Below, piece by piece: positions 13,470 to 24,464 of a DNA stretch of 64,000 nucleotides. Position 1 is the first letter of the stretch. Each line of letters starts with the position of its first letter. This stretch comes from Berghia stephanieae (lineage: Eukaryota > Mollusca > Gastropoda > Nudibranchia > Aeolidiidae), in assembly GCA_034508935.3 (NCBI GenBank), contig CM067443.1, positions 99,406,702 through 99,470,701 on the forward strand, written 5' to 3'. A model generated the notes under the pieces. The model did not search any database and was not told the origin of the DNA. It worked only from the letters and a program-made list of their open reading frames with translations. A program made the position numbers and the translations under genes.

Positions 13470-16400
13470 GTGGGGGTGGGGGGTTGTTTTGTTTGCATTA
13501 TTATTTTTTTGGTTGTTTATTTCATTTGTTAGTTTTATTGGGGTGGGGATGGGGGGGGGGGGGGGGGGGAGAGAGAGAAAGAAGATATCTTTTCCTCTTT
13601 TTTTTTTCATTTGAAAAATGTCGCTTTGTCAGACAGATGGATTTTTTTAAATGTATCTATTTATATAAATTTTTTAATTTGTTTGTTTTTGATCACCCAG
13701 AGAATTGTTTCAACGACATTCAAGATTATTGCACATCTGCAAAATAATTTGATCTTTGTTTGTTTAATGACACTTGATATTTTCTTGCTATTTCCTCGGG
13801 TTTTATTTCACCTTCAATAACAACTTACTTAAACCATTCTAAAAGTATTGAAACTAAATCATTTTTAATGATTTGAGATTTCAGATAGTTGGATAATTTG
13901 CATATTTTAAATCTCACCATTATTTTTTTTAAACCAATTTTTATCTAATAGATTGAATTGGAACAAATGAGGAGACAGCTGAGGGAGGAGAGGCTGGCCC
14001 GAGCCCGAGCTGACCAGAAAGTGGTAGCAGTGAGTTATGAAGGACAATAATATTTTATTCTTTTATTATTTTTTTCTGTTTTACATCTGCTATATTTCAT
14101 ACCAAAGAATTTTTATATTTATTTTACGGAATTCAGTTTTTTTGAGGATTGGGGGGGGGGGGGGGGGGGTTTAATGTTTTTCTTTTCTTTTTTGGGTTTT
14201 TTTTTGGTATAAAATAACTCACAATAAAAATGTCAGTTGCAGGAAGTAATATATATAAAAATGGTATTGTATTTTTGTTAATATGGAAAAATACAGGTAG
14301 CAGTTTGTATGATGGTGATATATATTTTTTTTAATGAAGATAAACATATGTATATTATATGGCAGTTTGTTCACAATACGCTTCACCACAATGTCCCATT
14401 GAACTTGCTTTTTTTTTTCCTTTTTTTTTTAAAACTTCTCTCACTGCTGAGAACTATCAATTTTTATCGCCATTTTTCTCAGCTTACGGGTTTTGTAGGT
14501 TGCCAGACATTCAGACATTCATGAAAAAGTAATTTATTGAGATAATACACATCTGTAAAAATTGCCCTTAAGAACAGAAATAACACCTTCAGAAACAACC
14601 AATGAAAATGAGTTTTGCTTCAAATCTTTTGCTTGTCCTAGACAGGCACACATCAGCTTATGTATGTATACAATCATTTTTTTACAGCTCATGCTAGAAA
14701 ATCGTCGTCTGTCTGTCGAAGTAGAGTCTCTGAGGAGAGGTCAAAAGGTTAATGGAGGACTGGCTGATGACGAGAAGTTTCTTGAGAACATTGAAAACTC
14801 TTTTAAGCAGTTTCATGCCTTTATTGACATGTTGAAGGAAGCAGGGTGGGTAGATATAGGTCCTGTCATATCATGATCTGCGTAACATAGGTGTTCATAG
14901 CTGCCAATCCTACCGGAAATTGCGGGAGACTCCCGCATTTTTAGTTCGTCTCCCGCGCTCCCGCCGGTCACACCGATCTCCCGAATTATCGTGCAGTATG
15001 CAAATAGCTTTGTAAATACTACTTAAATCATTTTTTAAAACTTTTAAACTCAATTGTTGGTCATTCTAAAACTGTTTCAAGTCATAGTGTATCTTGATAT
15101 CAAGTATGTTTAGTTTATTAGTAGTTGCCAGAGACATTCATTGATGGAGATTGCTTGTCTTTTTTTCTTTTGAAATGTAGATTTATACATTTATGTATCT
15201 CCCTGATTTTTTCTGAATCTCCTGATTTTCTGACCAAAGCTCCCTCTTAATAAGCTTGGTGGGTTGGCAGCTATGGGTGTTACTCACCTCCTCTATTTTT
15301 ATATTACATTATTAAACGAATCGGGTGTAAATTGTGAAATTAGTCCAATTTAATCCCAATTTCCATTTCTTAATTAATCCGATATAATAGTACTTTGGGT
15401 CAGGAGATCTAGTTAATGATAATTTAGTAATGTCATCTGTCGGTTTTAAGTATAGTGACTAAAATCAGAAGAGAAGGGGGGGGGGGACAAATTTTGTTTT
15501 TATTTTTCATTTTGGCAGTGCATGGTAAGCTTTACTTCAAATATCAACGAATTAAGATGGCCCTTAACCCATCAATAGGAGACTAGTGGCAGAGTGTTTA
15601 AGGCATTGTACTGTGACCGGCATGGTCCTAGATTCTTCATTGGGCAAGATTATTAACCCCCAATTCGCTCACTTTGGGTCATTCCTGACGACATATGACG
15701 TGTGATGGATTATCTATATTCGTTCATAGAATGCCTAGACGACAGCTTTTAACAATGTCACATGGAAGGGTGTAAATTTTTTCTTTCGATCTGTCACAAA
15801 TTCAACTTTAAAGTAAAGTTGTGGTCACAAACTAAGAAATTGTAACCATTTTGAGTAAGTTTGGTGGATATTTGTGCTATATAGATGCTCATTAATTAAT
15901 TCTAGATTGCTCATTCATCAGTATTACAACTGTTTATTTTGACTGAGTTATTTCCCTTTGGTGATAAAATGACAATAACATTACATTTTGCCCCATTTTT
16001 ACAACTAATTATAGGTTTTATTGTCTTGGCAATGGTTCACTTTGACCTTAGTGTATGAAGCCAAGGACTTGTGACGACAAGGCACTTTTTAAAATCTAAA
16101 TATTTATAAATAACAAATACAATATGTAATACTTTTATGATTTTTCTTGTCAGTTAATTAAGAGTTACCCCTGATTTATTGGGTAAAGGAATTCAGTCAC
16201 CAAATTATGATGACATAATTTTTTTACTCCTTTCTGTTTATTTTAGGCTTGGTCAGCTGGTGACTATGGCAGGTTTGGACCAAAACATGATGTCAATCCA
16301 GGCATCTTCATCCCACAACAACAATAACAGCAATGTCGCATTTTCATCTCCAAGCAACAACTATCACACATTTACCATCACAAATCAATACCAGAATGGA

Positions 16401-17683
16401 TACAGCACAGGTGCTTCTCACCACCATCATTCCTCAATGCCAACATCCTCACAACTTGGCGGTGAATCGCCTGCGTACGTCAACATTGCTGGTGTTCCCA
16501 CCCACTCCCAAAAGACTGCCGTATCAACAGCAACCACCGCACATCACAGCCAACAGCAGCAACAGCACCGTCATGCCTCGGCCTTCCCCATCAGTTCCAT
16601 GGCATCGTATTCAGAAGAGGCCCCTATTATGATTGGAGATGAGACGAATGATTCAAGACATGCAACTGCACACTTAGAGGACAGCAAAGGTAGAATAGCA
16701 ATCATTTTAGTCTTGGAGACGTTTTCTTTAAAGCGCAAAGAATTAACAAGTATCATTTTACATTTTATTGCGTCTTTGTTTTTATTAATCTGGAATTTTG
16801 TAAGATTTAGCTATTTAACTGTTGAAATAGATTGTTTTAACTTGGGGCATTCAAAATATGTATGGGAGCCTGACAAAAGATGCTACATGGTGAAACATTT
16901 AGAATCCCTGAAGTTAGTACAACAGAAATGCACAATCCAGTTTCGATTTTCAAAATATATTAATTAGAGACAAAGTTACCGGTATTTCAGTACACACAGC
17001 AGTTTAAGAAAAAGAAAACATTTTTATTTTTATAACTTTTCTTGCTCTTATCTCAAAATCACTCAACAAGATGTCCAACACCATAACTAAGACTATAACA
17101 CATATATCCAGAATTGTTTTGCATATAACACTAGATATCATTGATCTATTAATGGATTTATTTTTTTCAGATGTTTTTTCTTTAAAGTAAAATCTCTGAT
17201 TTTTTAAATTTTTTATCTTTGATTTTTATAAAGAGGAACAAATATCACAACTTATTCGGAGCCATTAATGAAAGTTGTTGTTTTATTGGTTACTTTAATA
17301 GTGTGAATAAAACTACATTCATTTTTACTTTTTTTTTCTCCATTTCTGTCCTCCCAGATGTAGCAAGAAAGGAAGCGGATGAGGTCTATAGTCGATTGCT
17401 GCATGACACTCATGGGTCATTGAGTCATCAAGGAGATAGCCCTCATCCCATCAATGCTGGGAGTAGGACTGCTGCATCTGGAAAATTTCAGTCCGCAGTA
17501 GGAGTGGAAGAAGATGATGATGTTGAAGAAGTAATAGATGGTAATGACGATGATGGTGAAAATGAATGGGAAGAAGTAAGCTATGAAAATGCTGCTTCAT
17601 TTAGCGAAAGAGGAAATGAGTCACACCAGGACAAAATATCCAGGGGAGATGAAGAGGATGGAAGTGACAATGACAATTTCTAA
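4326..17683 (+). CDS. CEP78: CEP78, centrosomal protein of 78 kDa (C-terminal nine exons, 5' partial)
   Basis: Nine exons joined by GT-AG introns with consistent phases: 4326-4439, 10755-10819, 11613-11729, 12246-12373, 13047-13323, 13952-14029, 14688-14845, 16247-16689, 17358-17683. They give ~568 residues ending in a stop at 17683. Seen: a leucine-rich-repeat end with NTTLVVLDLRRNPLV, a GLPWRTAARANR box, a coiled coil, then ENIENSFKQFHAF and AGLGQLVTMAGLDQ. These match the vertebrate CEP78 blocks NTTLVVLDIRKNPL, LPWRTAERAKR, ENSFQKFHAFLDLLKDAG and LGQLATMAG in the same order. Known for the family: CEP78 sits on the mature centriole wall, regulates an EDD-DYRK2-VprBP ubiquitin ligase and is needed for normal cilia. 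The N-terminal LRR exons (~270 residues in vertebrates) are not in the window or are not recognisable before 4326. The coding start is therefore not given. Confidence 0.93.
4485..4592 (+). mobile_element. LINE C-terminal scrap after the first CEP78 exon
   Basis: One frame reads SKIRNNSLRDLREMTNHERL and KGRLKTFIF then stop, like the LINE ending LPSSIRNSSSLRDFKRLLKT. No other LINE part is adjacent. Confidence 0.45.
5184..5215. repeat. Perfect 32-bp palindrome
   Basis: AAGGCCTTCTATATAG followed directly by its reverse complement CTATATAGAAGGCCTT, with no spacer. In the first CEP78 intron of the window. Confidence 0.95.
6622..6764 (+). mobile_element. tRNA-derived SINE, family A, body only
   Basis: It matches 'ggaaagtac.ttgc.atagactag.gtcctat..aaagga' and 'gaaacagggataaactctgg'. 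The head is missing. Confidence 0.65.
7050..7200 (+). mobile_element. tRNA-derived SINE, family A, head
   Basis: tcccgatagctcattcggta (A box) and atcgatcttgggtcgaga (B box), then 'ggctggatttgttagatctg'. The 3' signature is absent. Confidence 0.6.
8596..8974. repeat. ATT microsatellite
   Basis: A long (ATT)n array with GTT, GGT and ATC variants; all six frames are open by periodicity alone. Confidence 0.95.
9302..9792 (+). mobile_element. Family R SINE-like retroelement, 5'-truncated, in CEP78 intron
   Basis: Flanked by ATATCATGCATC at 9290-9301 and 9793-9804 (perfect 12-bp duplication). The 3' end on the plus strand is gttgcaaacgccgtaaaac then an A/C-rich tail. It begins at ctcccatagtgggcgggga, so ~20 bp of the family head are missing. 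Its orientation is opposite to all other copies here. Confidence 0.85.
10345..10612 (+). mobile_element. tRNA-derived SINE, family A, full-length
   Basis: The tRNA-like head gtcccgataactcagttgat (A box) and gatcgatcccgggtgca (B box) are followed by a body with 'tctgttagatctggcggaaa' and the signature 'gaaaccgggataaactccgg'. In the last intron before the DRDVLHSL exon of CEP78. Confidence 0.8.
10755..10819 (+). CDS. CEP78: CEP78 exon: helix after LRR
   Basis: 65 nt, acceptor ataaag, donor GTATGT. Encodes DRDVLHSLMEQLMLNSNGDD, which corresponds to vertebrate DHSMMKAVIKKVLQNG immediately after the LRR block. It ends in phase 0. Confidence 0.88.
11105..11155 (-). mobile_element. Family D SINE head
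   Basis: The minus strand gtggccgaggggttaaggca, 'ttgcactgtgacccgg' is the same head as at 1458. The rest is missing. Confidence 0.45.
11340..11556 (+). mobile_element. tRNA-derived SINE, family C
   Basis: Head tgggtcagcgatacggtctt with B box accgagttcgatcacct; body 'cttgagcaagtcacctcgcc'; 3' end 'ccctatgggataaaaaaagg'. It matches the reverse complement of 54042-54238 along its length. Confidence 0.77.
11613..11729 (+). CDS. CEP78: CEP78 exon: basic linker
   Basis: 117 nt (39 codons), acceptor ctcag, donor GTATCC. Starts YKWMKSEDVE (vertebrate YQWITSPSVK) and runs into a Lys/Arg-rich stretch, KRRATKILNSNVGKKTTIK. Confidence 0.9.
11981..12044. repeat. G run plus GT microsatellite
   Basis: G17 followed by (GT)n, then T/G-only sequence to ~12165, in the CEP78 intron. 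Confidence 0.95.
12246..12373 (+). CDS. CEP78: CEP78 exon: PWRTA box
   Basis: 128 nt, acceptor catcag, donor GTAAGG. It contains IVPGGVRRKPK and GLPWRTAARANRF, matching the conserved PWRTAERAKR motif of CEP78. It ends in phase 2. Confidence 0.92.
12878..12982. repeat. Purine-only GGA/GAA tract
   Basis: About 100 bp of almost pure A/G on the sense strand, 65 bp before a CEP78 exon. Confidence 0.9.
13047..13323 (+). CDS. CEP78: CEP78 exon: acidic linker and coiled-coil start
   Basis: 277 nt, acceptor aaacag, donor GTAATG. The frame carrying the gene reads GHPPDGTKYSTKDSSDFSTS, an Asp-rich run (DADDDDDDDT), then a helical stretch ending EESHLAMNLDNKKEVM. A competing frame here is a shadow. The exon joins its neighbours in phase 2 and phase 0. 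Confidence 0.85.
13952..14029 (+). CDS. CEP78: CEP78 exon: coiled coil
   Basis: 78 nt (26 codons), acceptor ctaatag, donor GTGAGT. Encodes IELEQMRRQLREERLARARA and DQKVVA, a charged heptad-type helix corresponding to vertebrate [20 protein letters not shown]. Confidence 0.88.
14688..14845 (+). CDS. CEP78: CEP78 exon: ENSFxxFHAF block
   Basis: 158 nt, acceptor tttacag, donor GTGGGT. It continues the coiled coil (LMLENRRLSVEVESLRRG) into FLENIENSFKQFHAFIDMLK, the best conserved C-terminal signature of CEP78. It ends in phase 2 within AG|LGQL. Confidence 0.93.
14896..15275. mobile_element. Inverted-repeat MITE in CEP78 intron
   Basis: CATAGCTGCCAATCCTACC and, reversed at the right, CATAGCTGCCAACCCACC. 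GGTGTT flanks both sides (14890-14895, 15276-15281). The inside has 'ctcccg' words and no frame. Confidence 0.7.
15581..15898 (+). mobile_element. Degenerate SINE with family B-like tail
   Basis: Head 'gtggcagagtgtttaaggca', tail 'gagtaagtttggtggatat' and 'gtgctatatagatgctc'. In the CEP78 intron before the Gln/His-rich exon. Confidence 0.55.
16247..16689 (+). CDS. CEP78: CEP78 exon: low-complexity tail
   Basis: 443 nt, acceptor ttttag, donor GTAGAA. Starts LGQLVTMAGLDQNMM, then becomes Ser/Asn/His/Gln-rich (runs SSSHNNNN, SHHHHSS, QQQQQH). The low-complexity part has no vertebrate counterpart that I recognise. Readthrough of the donor would stop only after 16960. Confidence 0.88.
17358..17683 (+). 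CDS. CEP78: CEP78 terminal exon
   Basis: 326 nt, acceptor ctcccag, stop TAA at 17681-17683. Encodes DVARKEADEVYSRLLHDTHG and a strongly acidic end (VEEDDDVEEVIDGNDDDG, then EEDGSDNDNF). It joins the preceding exon in phase 1. Confidence 0.85.
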
Positions 17684-17784
17684 ATTGTATTCTTGATCAA
17701 CATTCCAATACAAGAGAAACTTCTCATTGGGCAGTCAGGGCAGGCAATTTGCATTATGCAGTACTGGCTTTTTAATTGGTTATA

Positions 17785-17790
17785 AATAAA
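17785..17790 (+). terminator. Candidate CEP78 poly(A) signal
   Basis: AATAAA lies ~100 bp after the stop codon. A second AATAAA at 19134-19139 could serve a longer 3' UTR. No transcript evidence is available. Confidence 0.45.
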
Positions 17791-19609
17791 TGACACAGTC
17801 TATTGAGATATACCAAAAATTAAGAACTTGCCAGATCCAGACCATGATGCTTTTTAAAAGTGTTAAAACATACATTGTCTGTCATGCTTTAACGCATTTT
17901 AGGGATTCGATGAAAATTTAAGACAAATATCTCTCTAGATACATCGCTTCTCATTTGATAGAAGAAAAGATGATCATTTATGGACTTGGAATGATATTTT
18001 TTCTGTGGCTGAACGCCATAGTCTCGTATTGTATCAGAACTAAGCAACATTGAGCTGGGTCTGTGACCAGATGGATGGAGAGAATCACAAGTTTTAAACC
18101 CCAGCACTTTGCCTATGAGTATGAGTAAGGCAGTTTGCTCACAACTCACAATTTCCAACTTGACTCAGATGCGAATGAGTACCTGACTATACCAGTAAGG
18201 ATATTGTAAGAGTGATAGTATAAAAAATGGGGGTTTCATTGTATCATTGTAACTTTCCTTTGTACCATATGAAATGGAAAAAATTGGTCCCATGACCTGC
18301 TGGAGAATTATCAAGGCATTGTGAAATTCAAGTAGCATAATGCAAAACATAGAAAAGCTGTAAATATAAATGTTCTTCATTTTTAAAATTTGAATTTCTA
18401 TCACTTGCCCACTCTCAAACGTCCATTTCAAGACCTGAGCCCCAACCTTTTTACTGACATTCAACCATTGAAGTACTTTTGTTCAAAATTATTTTATTTA
18501 AAATTTGCCTGTCAATAATTCGGCAGTCGACTAAAATCACTGGATTCATATCGATTCCTGGCGGATAATAGGTGATAATTTGGATAAAATTACTATGCAC
18601 CATTCTATAACTATAGCTATAGTCAGATCATTATTCGTTTCCTGTCCCAGCCCCATGTCAGCATAAAGTATGCCTTTTGAGTAGATTTCCTGGCTATTGT
18701 ATAAGGAACTTAAGTAGAACCGTGTAGATAAGTTATTTTCTAGTTTGTCTGGTTGACATTGATTTTATCAATTACTTGTACAATTGCTTGTATTTCACAA
18801 GTCTGTAGCCTAGTTATTCCTAAAGGGAATATAGATAGTAAAATAAATTTATCAAAGACTCGATGTCCACAGGAATCAACCGCAATGTCTGCTTCTCACC
18901 TTTATTGTTTGGTATTCTTGCTCTTTGTACATTTCATTATAAACTTTGTTAAGTTTGTATTTTTAAAGTTATACTGTATTTGTTAAAAAGCAGACATTGA
19001 ATGCTCCGTCCATAAAACATTTTATCCTGTAACTACGTACATATTAACTTATTAATTTTTTCCCCTTTTATTTTAATATGTTTGAGATGATTACGATATA
19101 CGTTGTCACATACTCTTCATGTTGCTCTTTTTCAATAAAATAACAGTACCATATTTACTTAAATATGTTATGATGTATCTGGTTAACTTAACATTATTTC
19201 TAAAAAGCAATATCCTAAGGCGATATGTATTGTATATTGTCTAAGATTTTTCAATGAATTTGCTTTGAAGTTATCCTCAAAGTGCATATCTGATCTGTAA
19301 GAGTATAATGAAGGCCCTTTGTTCGTTTGTTTGTTTTTTTCAACAAGAAACTGCAGCAAACAGTCATTGCTAACAGGTTTTATTGTAACCCAAATAGAAG
19401 TACAGAATATGAATTCAATTATGTTGCATTTTGAAGTATATTTTCATTTCTTGTGCTTCGATTTTATCATCTATATCCATCGCAATTAGTTTTATATACT
19501 TCTCTGATCTATTAATTTTTTCTATTCCTAAATCAGCATCGGTCAACAAAACCGATAGTGTAGGACACCATAGGTATGGTGAGAAAGCATGAGTAGTTTT
19601 CCAAGGATT

Positions 19610-19690
19610 CAACTTTGTATTGCCCACAGCTAGACTTGAACCTGAGACCGAGACCTACGGGTCATAAGCCGAGTCTTTTACAAAGCCACA
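19610..19690 (-). mobile_element. tRNA-like SINE head
   Basis: Minus strand: gtgtggctttgtaaaagact, then 'tctcaggttcaagtctagct' (B box). No conserved tail recognised. Confidence 0.4.
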
Positions 19691-20405
19691 CAGAAGCAAC
19701 TATTGTCTTGATGACTTCATCTTCTCATGTGCCTTTATATCTGGAGTCCCGTTTCAAAGATGAAGGTACTTGTCTGGGTTCTAGCGAGCTGAAAAGTTTT
19801 GTATTTACAGAAGTTGCAGAGGGCCATATCTCATCTCACTGGGATGAGTATTGTCGACATCGCAGCAGTGTAGTGTATGCTCTGGCCCTTCCTCCTCACC
19901 ACATAAGCAGATTGTCTTGATGATGATTTTTATGTCTTGTCTTCACAAGGAAGCTGCTACCGATTCATTTCAATGAGAGAACGTCCCTGTATTATTTGTT
20001 TGAAAATGGATCCACTAGCATTGGAAAGATAAACGTTTTAAACAGGAGTTTGCATTGATGGTCATAATGACTGATCATTAAGACCATTTTATAAAATAGT
20101 GATTTTGCAGTAACTTGAACGTAAATCGTGTCTGCTATCTGGACATTATTGCTTGAAAATGTGTGATTATTATTAGGTATTTGAAATATATGCACTACTT
20201 TGGTAAATAGCTATATTATTTCCTGATGCATAGATAGATGTAACCAATGAATTTCAACAATAAATAAAAAAAAAAAACTACTGCACTTTTTTTTCCTTAT
20301 TTAAATCATCCCTTTAACCTTCAGTATGTGCAGTGCAGAGTGGATATATTGGAAAGGCTTTTATCGACATCATGCTAATATTGACATGACATCAATGTGG
20401 GGATA

Positions 20406-20660
20406 TGTGTGGTCTTGTGGTATGACACTTGCTTTTGGATCCTGGTTCGAGCCTCACTCGGCACTTAGCAAGTGTAAAAATCTCTTTACTCACATTCTCA
20501 CACTGTACTCAGATGGCGTTAACTTTTGTTTCTGTTGGAAAAATTGTACCATCGCCTAAAAGGTGTCGTATCTCGTTTTAAATGTTACATTTTGCTGTTG
20601 GTCAGTGACCCTTTATAAAGCACTTTTGAGCAAGTTTAATGGAAATTGAGCTATGTAAAA
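20406..20660 (+). mobile_element. tRNA-derived SINE, family B (L2/CR1-type tail)
   Basis: Head gtggtcttgtggtatgacac with B box ctggttcgagcctcact; middle 'tcacactgtactcagatgg'; tail 'ataaagcacttttgagcaag', 'ggaaattgagctatgtaaa'. Such tails are shared with L2/CR1-type LINEs. Confidence 0.72.
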
Positions 20661-20703
20661 TCTCAAGTTTTTTAAAGTCCCAAATTCTTTGCTAGATAGA
20701 CTA

Positions 20704-21446
20704 AATTGCACTCCGGATAATTGCACCTCGGTTAATCGCAACATTTCCCAAGACACAGAATTAATTCTATATAAAAGTCACTGGTTAATTGCAACAAATT
20801 TTTGACGAAAAAAGTAGGAAATATGTGACTGGGCATAACAAGTAGACAATGACAGTTGAAAGGAGAGACAGCGATATCTTTTGGTTTGGGATTGACAATT
20901 GTAACCAATGGGTTTGGCGAGAGATTATTGTCTCTTGTCACACTAATCTCTTTGACTGTTACAAATTTGAGAACAAAAAGTGAAAGTTAATCCAATCTGA
21001 ATAAGAAGTCAGCTTGCATCAAAGCTGCTTTTGCTTTTCAAAATCAAGACTGCCGTGTGGTTTTTGTTTCAATCAAATATCTCAGTCTGGGATGGACTAA
21101 GAACAATGTTTACAGTAGTTTACAACAACTGGTTTGAGTTTATACATTTATAAACATCTGGCCTCAATAAGAAAACAGATGACCCTTGTTGCCTTCTTGG
21201 GGAAATGAGAGATGTCAAATGCAAGAAAAGTGTTGGAATTTACAACTATAAAAATAAAGGAAAAAAAAAAAAACAACAAAGAATAAAAACAAAACAAACA
21301 AACAAAAATTTTAATGAGGCCATGGACGGTCCCAAGCCTGTGTAAACTCAGAGGGAAAATATTGAAATTTGTACAGGGGACTCAACTTAGGTTAATCGCA
21401 ACATTTTCACTGATCCCAAGGTGTTGCGATTATCCGGAGTGGACTG
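20704..21446. mobile_element. pogo/Tc1-like inverted-repeat element
   Basis: Left ATTGCACTCCGGATAATTGC and right (reverse complement) CAGTCCACTCCGGATAATCGC, with TA on both sides (20702, 21447). Both subterminal zones also hold 'ggttaatcgcaacatttt'. No transposase. Confidence 0.7.
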
Positions 21447-22995
21447 TATTAGTAAATGAGGATCTCGTAAACCGAGATAAATTTTACCTGAAGATGATAT
21501 ATTGACAAAGCGATCTTTCGATATCTCCAATAATGGGTCTAAAAACAATCAAGAATACAATTTATAAATTATAATTGGCTAATAAAATCCTTCTGAATGC
21601 AGAGTTAGGGTAATGTACTTTCAGAACCAGTTTCCACAATGCCGCTAAAGCAGCTGTCAAGACCATATGCTGCTTTACTATTACACTAGGCTTGAGGGGG
21701 GGGGGGGGGGGGGGGGGGGGGTAATCAATCACAATACTGGGAGTGGGAATTCCTGATTTTACTAAGCTTTTGGGTTCCTAACAATCATTCCACTATTGGC
21801 GAGACTGTCTTCACAAGTTGCTTTGCCGATCCCATTGTCTCAATCTAATATACAGTCCGAGTGTCGGTAATGAGACTAGGCTTAGACTTAGACTGACCTC
21901 TTATCACCTATGTTTCCATTCTCTTATTGTACAGCACTATCAGCTTCTCGGTCACGGTAAACCATCGACAAGGTCAGTACTTCTATTACTGATACTAAGC
22001 CTCAATACCACTCTGCACTGCTTGGCACAACATCCTAAGAGAGTGTTTCATTAAAATAGACGCCATTGTCAAATCTAAGGACAGCATCTATAAAATGATT
22101 CCTGACCTATCCTATAACTGTATTTTGTAAAGTCAAATCAAGTGAAATGCCCTGAATTCAAAATAATCGTGGTCGACACCCATCCCACATTTTCCATTGG
22201 TTTCCCTCTCATTTTTTTAAAAGGACATATACATAACGCTTATATCCACATTCTACCACGGTCCCGATTATATTGATATATCTTCCTCGACTGTAGTAAA
22301 AGCAAGTCTGAGAATCAAGCGATAGGCAGCCCGTTTTCTCTTTTTAATTTTCTTTCTGTTTTGTCTACCCATTCCCTCTCTTATCAGCATCGACAGGAAG
22401 CGACTCAAAAACAAGTTTAAAGTTTAGTCTAAGATGACACTTTAAAGTCACCTAAGACAATTAGGTCATTGGTCATCTCAGATTTTAGGAAAGAAAGATG
22501 ATACACAGAAGAGTTTGATATCGATCCCAGGGTCTATGACATTCTTGGTTGCATAGAGGACTATGTCAAGGATCTATGTTCAATCTACTCATTCATGTAT
22601 GCCGAGCCTATGGCCCCTCAAAGCCTAACACAGATGCTGGCACTAAATCCCAAAAGCAAGACACTCAGATTGTTTCAAATAAAATACTGATATTGATATA
22701 GAGAATTAATGTAATATTTTTAAAAGAATTTCTCACAGACAGAATGTAAGAAATAATAGCTCAAAGCAGGTCTGACCAGTAATCACGACAGAGATTCAGA
22801 GTCCAATCAAGATGGGCTCTTTAAGGGATGATTTTTTTCATGTATTTTTCTTTCTGGCATCGTTTCATACACATCTTTTCAAATTTTTACTAAACAAACT
22901 CAAAATTCTGGGGGTTTTTTTCTCATAACTCCAAATTTCAAAGCCAGATTGCTGAAGGAGAGGGAGGGGGGGGGGACCATCTCCAAAAAAATAAT

Positions 22996-23521
22996 ATTAT
23001 TTTGTTTTTGAGGGTTTTAGGGTGCTTGCAATACATTTAGGTCATATCAGCGCCAGTAGAAAGGAAGAAAATTGGATAGTGAAAAGATTCTAGATGTACA
23101 ATAAAAGGACTTGAGGAAAAAAGTAAGACAAAGAGGAATGGTTCAAATAAAGAACAGATGTCGATTCCAAGAGCACACCATCAATGTACTTAGTTTGAGA
23201 TCACCCATACACCCACCGGCACAAGATCCCACTAAGAGGAATACACTCAAATGCTTACATTATACATTTTAAATAACAATACAAAATAACAAAATACATA
23301 ACAGAGATGGTTACAGGGAAAAAATATATCATCTCCCAAAACAATAACTATGCATTTGACTGTTTCCCTCTCAGCCAAGCACTACAGACCGGGCCAGGGC
23401 AAAACCAAGTAATCTCATTTCGAGACAAAGACAGAAAGCAAATTGGAAAACAGATATAGGGGGATAGAAGACACAGTAAGTGCCTCCCTGCCCACTATGG
23501 TAGGCCAGGAACCCCACCCAG
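22996..23521 (-). mobile_element. Family R SINE-like retroelement
   Basis: Full unit. The minus strand starts tctgggtggggttcctggcc and ends gcaagcaccctaaaaccctc plus an A-rich tail. AAAATAAT flanks both sides (22988-22995, 23522-23529). Confidence 0.75.
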
Positions 23522-23529
23522 AAAATAAT

Positions 23530-24050
23530 GTCTGCCTGTTTCCGTCTCAGCAAAAGATTTTAGGCAAGGCTTAGATGAAACTGAACGGCTTTTTTCCAGA
23601 ACAAGGACAGAAAGGCAAATGACATTAGTTTAGGATATAAAGAGGGGATAGAAGAAGAAATAGCATAGCCTTGGTAATTAGAACCCTTCGACTATGGATG
23701 CTCACATTCTCCAGCCCTCACGGGAATTCCACCCAAATCGGATCCCACTTAGGAAGGCGATTCACTTCCCTAGAAAATAAATTATCGCTCAACTTCACAG
23801 TTCACAGGAAAGTCTTCAGGCTCACGTCCAACTGCTTCCCTCACAATAAATGTCACTGCAAAGGATTCCAGACAGGCATAGGCAAAACCAAGCTTGCCTT
23901 ATTTCAAGACAAAAACTAATAAATTTTTTTAAAGAAAAGGGGCTTAGTACAAACCAAAATAAAAGCAAAACCAAGAGGCCTTCTAACTCTTGTCTCTGCC
24001 TGAGACTCCTCAAAAGTCCCACTCAAGAGTTTCTGCCAAAAGTTATACAC
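23530..24050 (-). repeat. Diverged family R fragments
   Basis: It repeats parts of the unit (tctgcctgtttccgtctcag, aggggatagaagaagaaat, ggttcacagaaagtc-like words) directly after the copy ending at 23521, with rearrangement. Confidence 0.4.
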
Positions 24051-24061
24051 TTGAATGATTA

Positions 24062-24399
24062 TGTTTGTTTGTTTGTTGCTTTAGGTCTCTTCCAACACAA
24101 TTGAGGTTATATGAGAGACCGCTGAAACAAAAAAACAAGCAATCTAACAAAAATAGTACAAATGTAAATCAAAATCATAACCTAAAGATATCATAAGCTA
24201 AATTATAAATAACCAAGAACAAACAGGCAGAAGATTTACAGAAAAAAAAAATATCCCCTGTCAAAAATACAATCACAAACCAAAGAAGCAGGATAGGCTA
24301 GTAAAGAGAAGAAGAAACGACATCACTATCGGATCGTACACCCATGCGAACATCATAGGTATATGATTCAAGGGTGATGCTCCCATCCAACCACCCGCC
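24062..24399 (-). mobile_element. Second SINE-like family (S), full copy
   Basis: Flanked by CTTGAATGATTA at 24050-24061 and CTTGAATGATTA at 24400-24411. On the minus strand it ends ...caattgtgttggaagagacc, taaagcaacaaacaaaca, a tail design parallel to family R (tgtgttgcaagcgccgtaaaac). The head is GGCGGGTGGTTGGATGGGAG. Confidence 0.8.
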
Positions 24400-24464
24400 T
24401 TGAATGATTACAAAATATCTAACAACTAAACAAATAATAACAACTGAATATGGAGAGTTTGTTT

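Larger units (their letters stand above)
17684..22995. other. Convergent intergenic region, proximal part
   Basis: Probable CEP78 3' UTR first, then a tRNA-like SINE head, the family B SINE at 20406, the pogo-like element at 20704, a G26 run at 21696-21721, and 21730-22980 where I see no gene or named repeat. Confidence 0.6.

Noticed and set aside
17889-18464. Two minus-strand frames in the CEP78 3' flank
   Set aside because: No motif, no splice signals that link them, and antisense to a probable 3' UTR.
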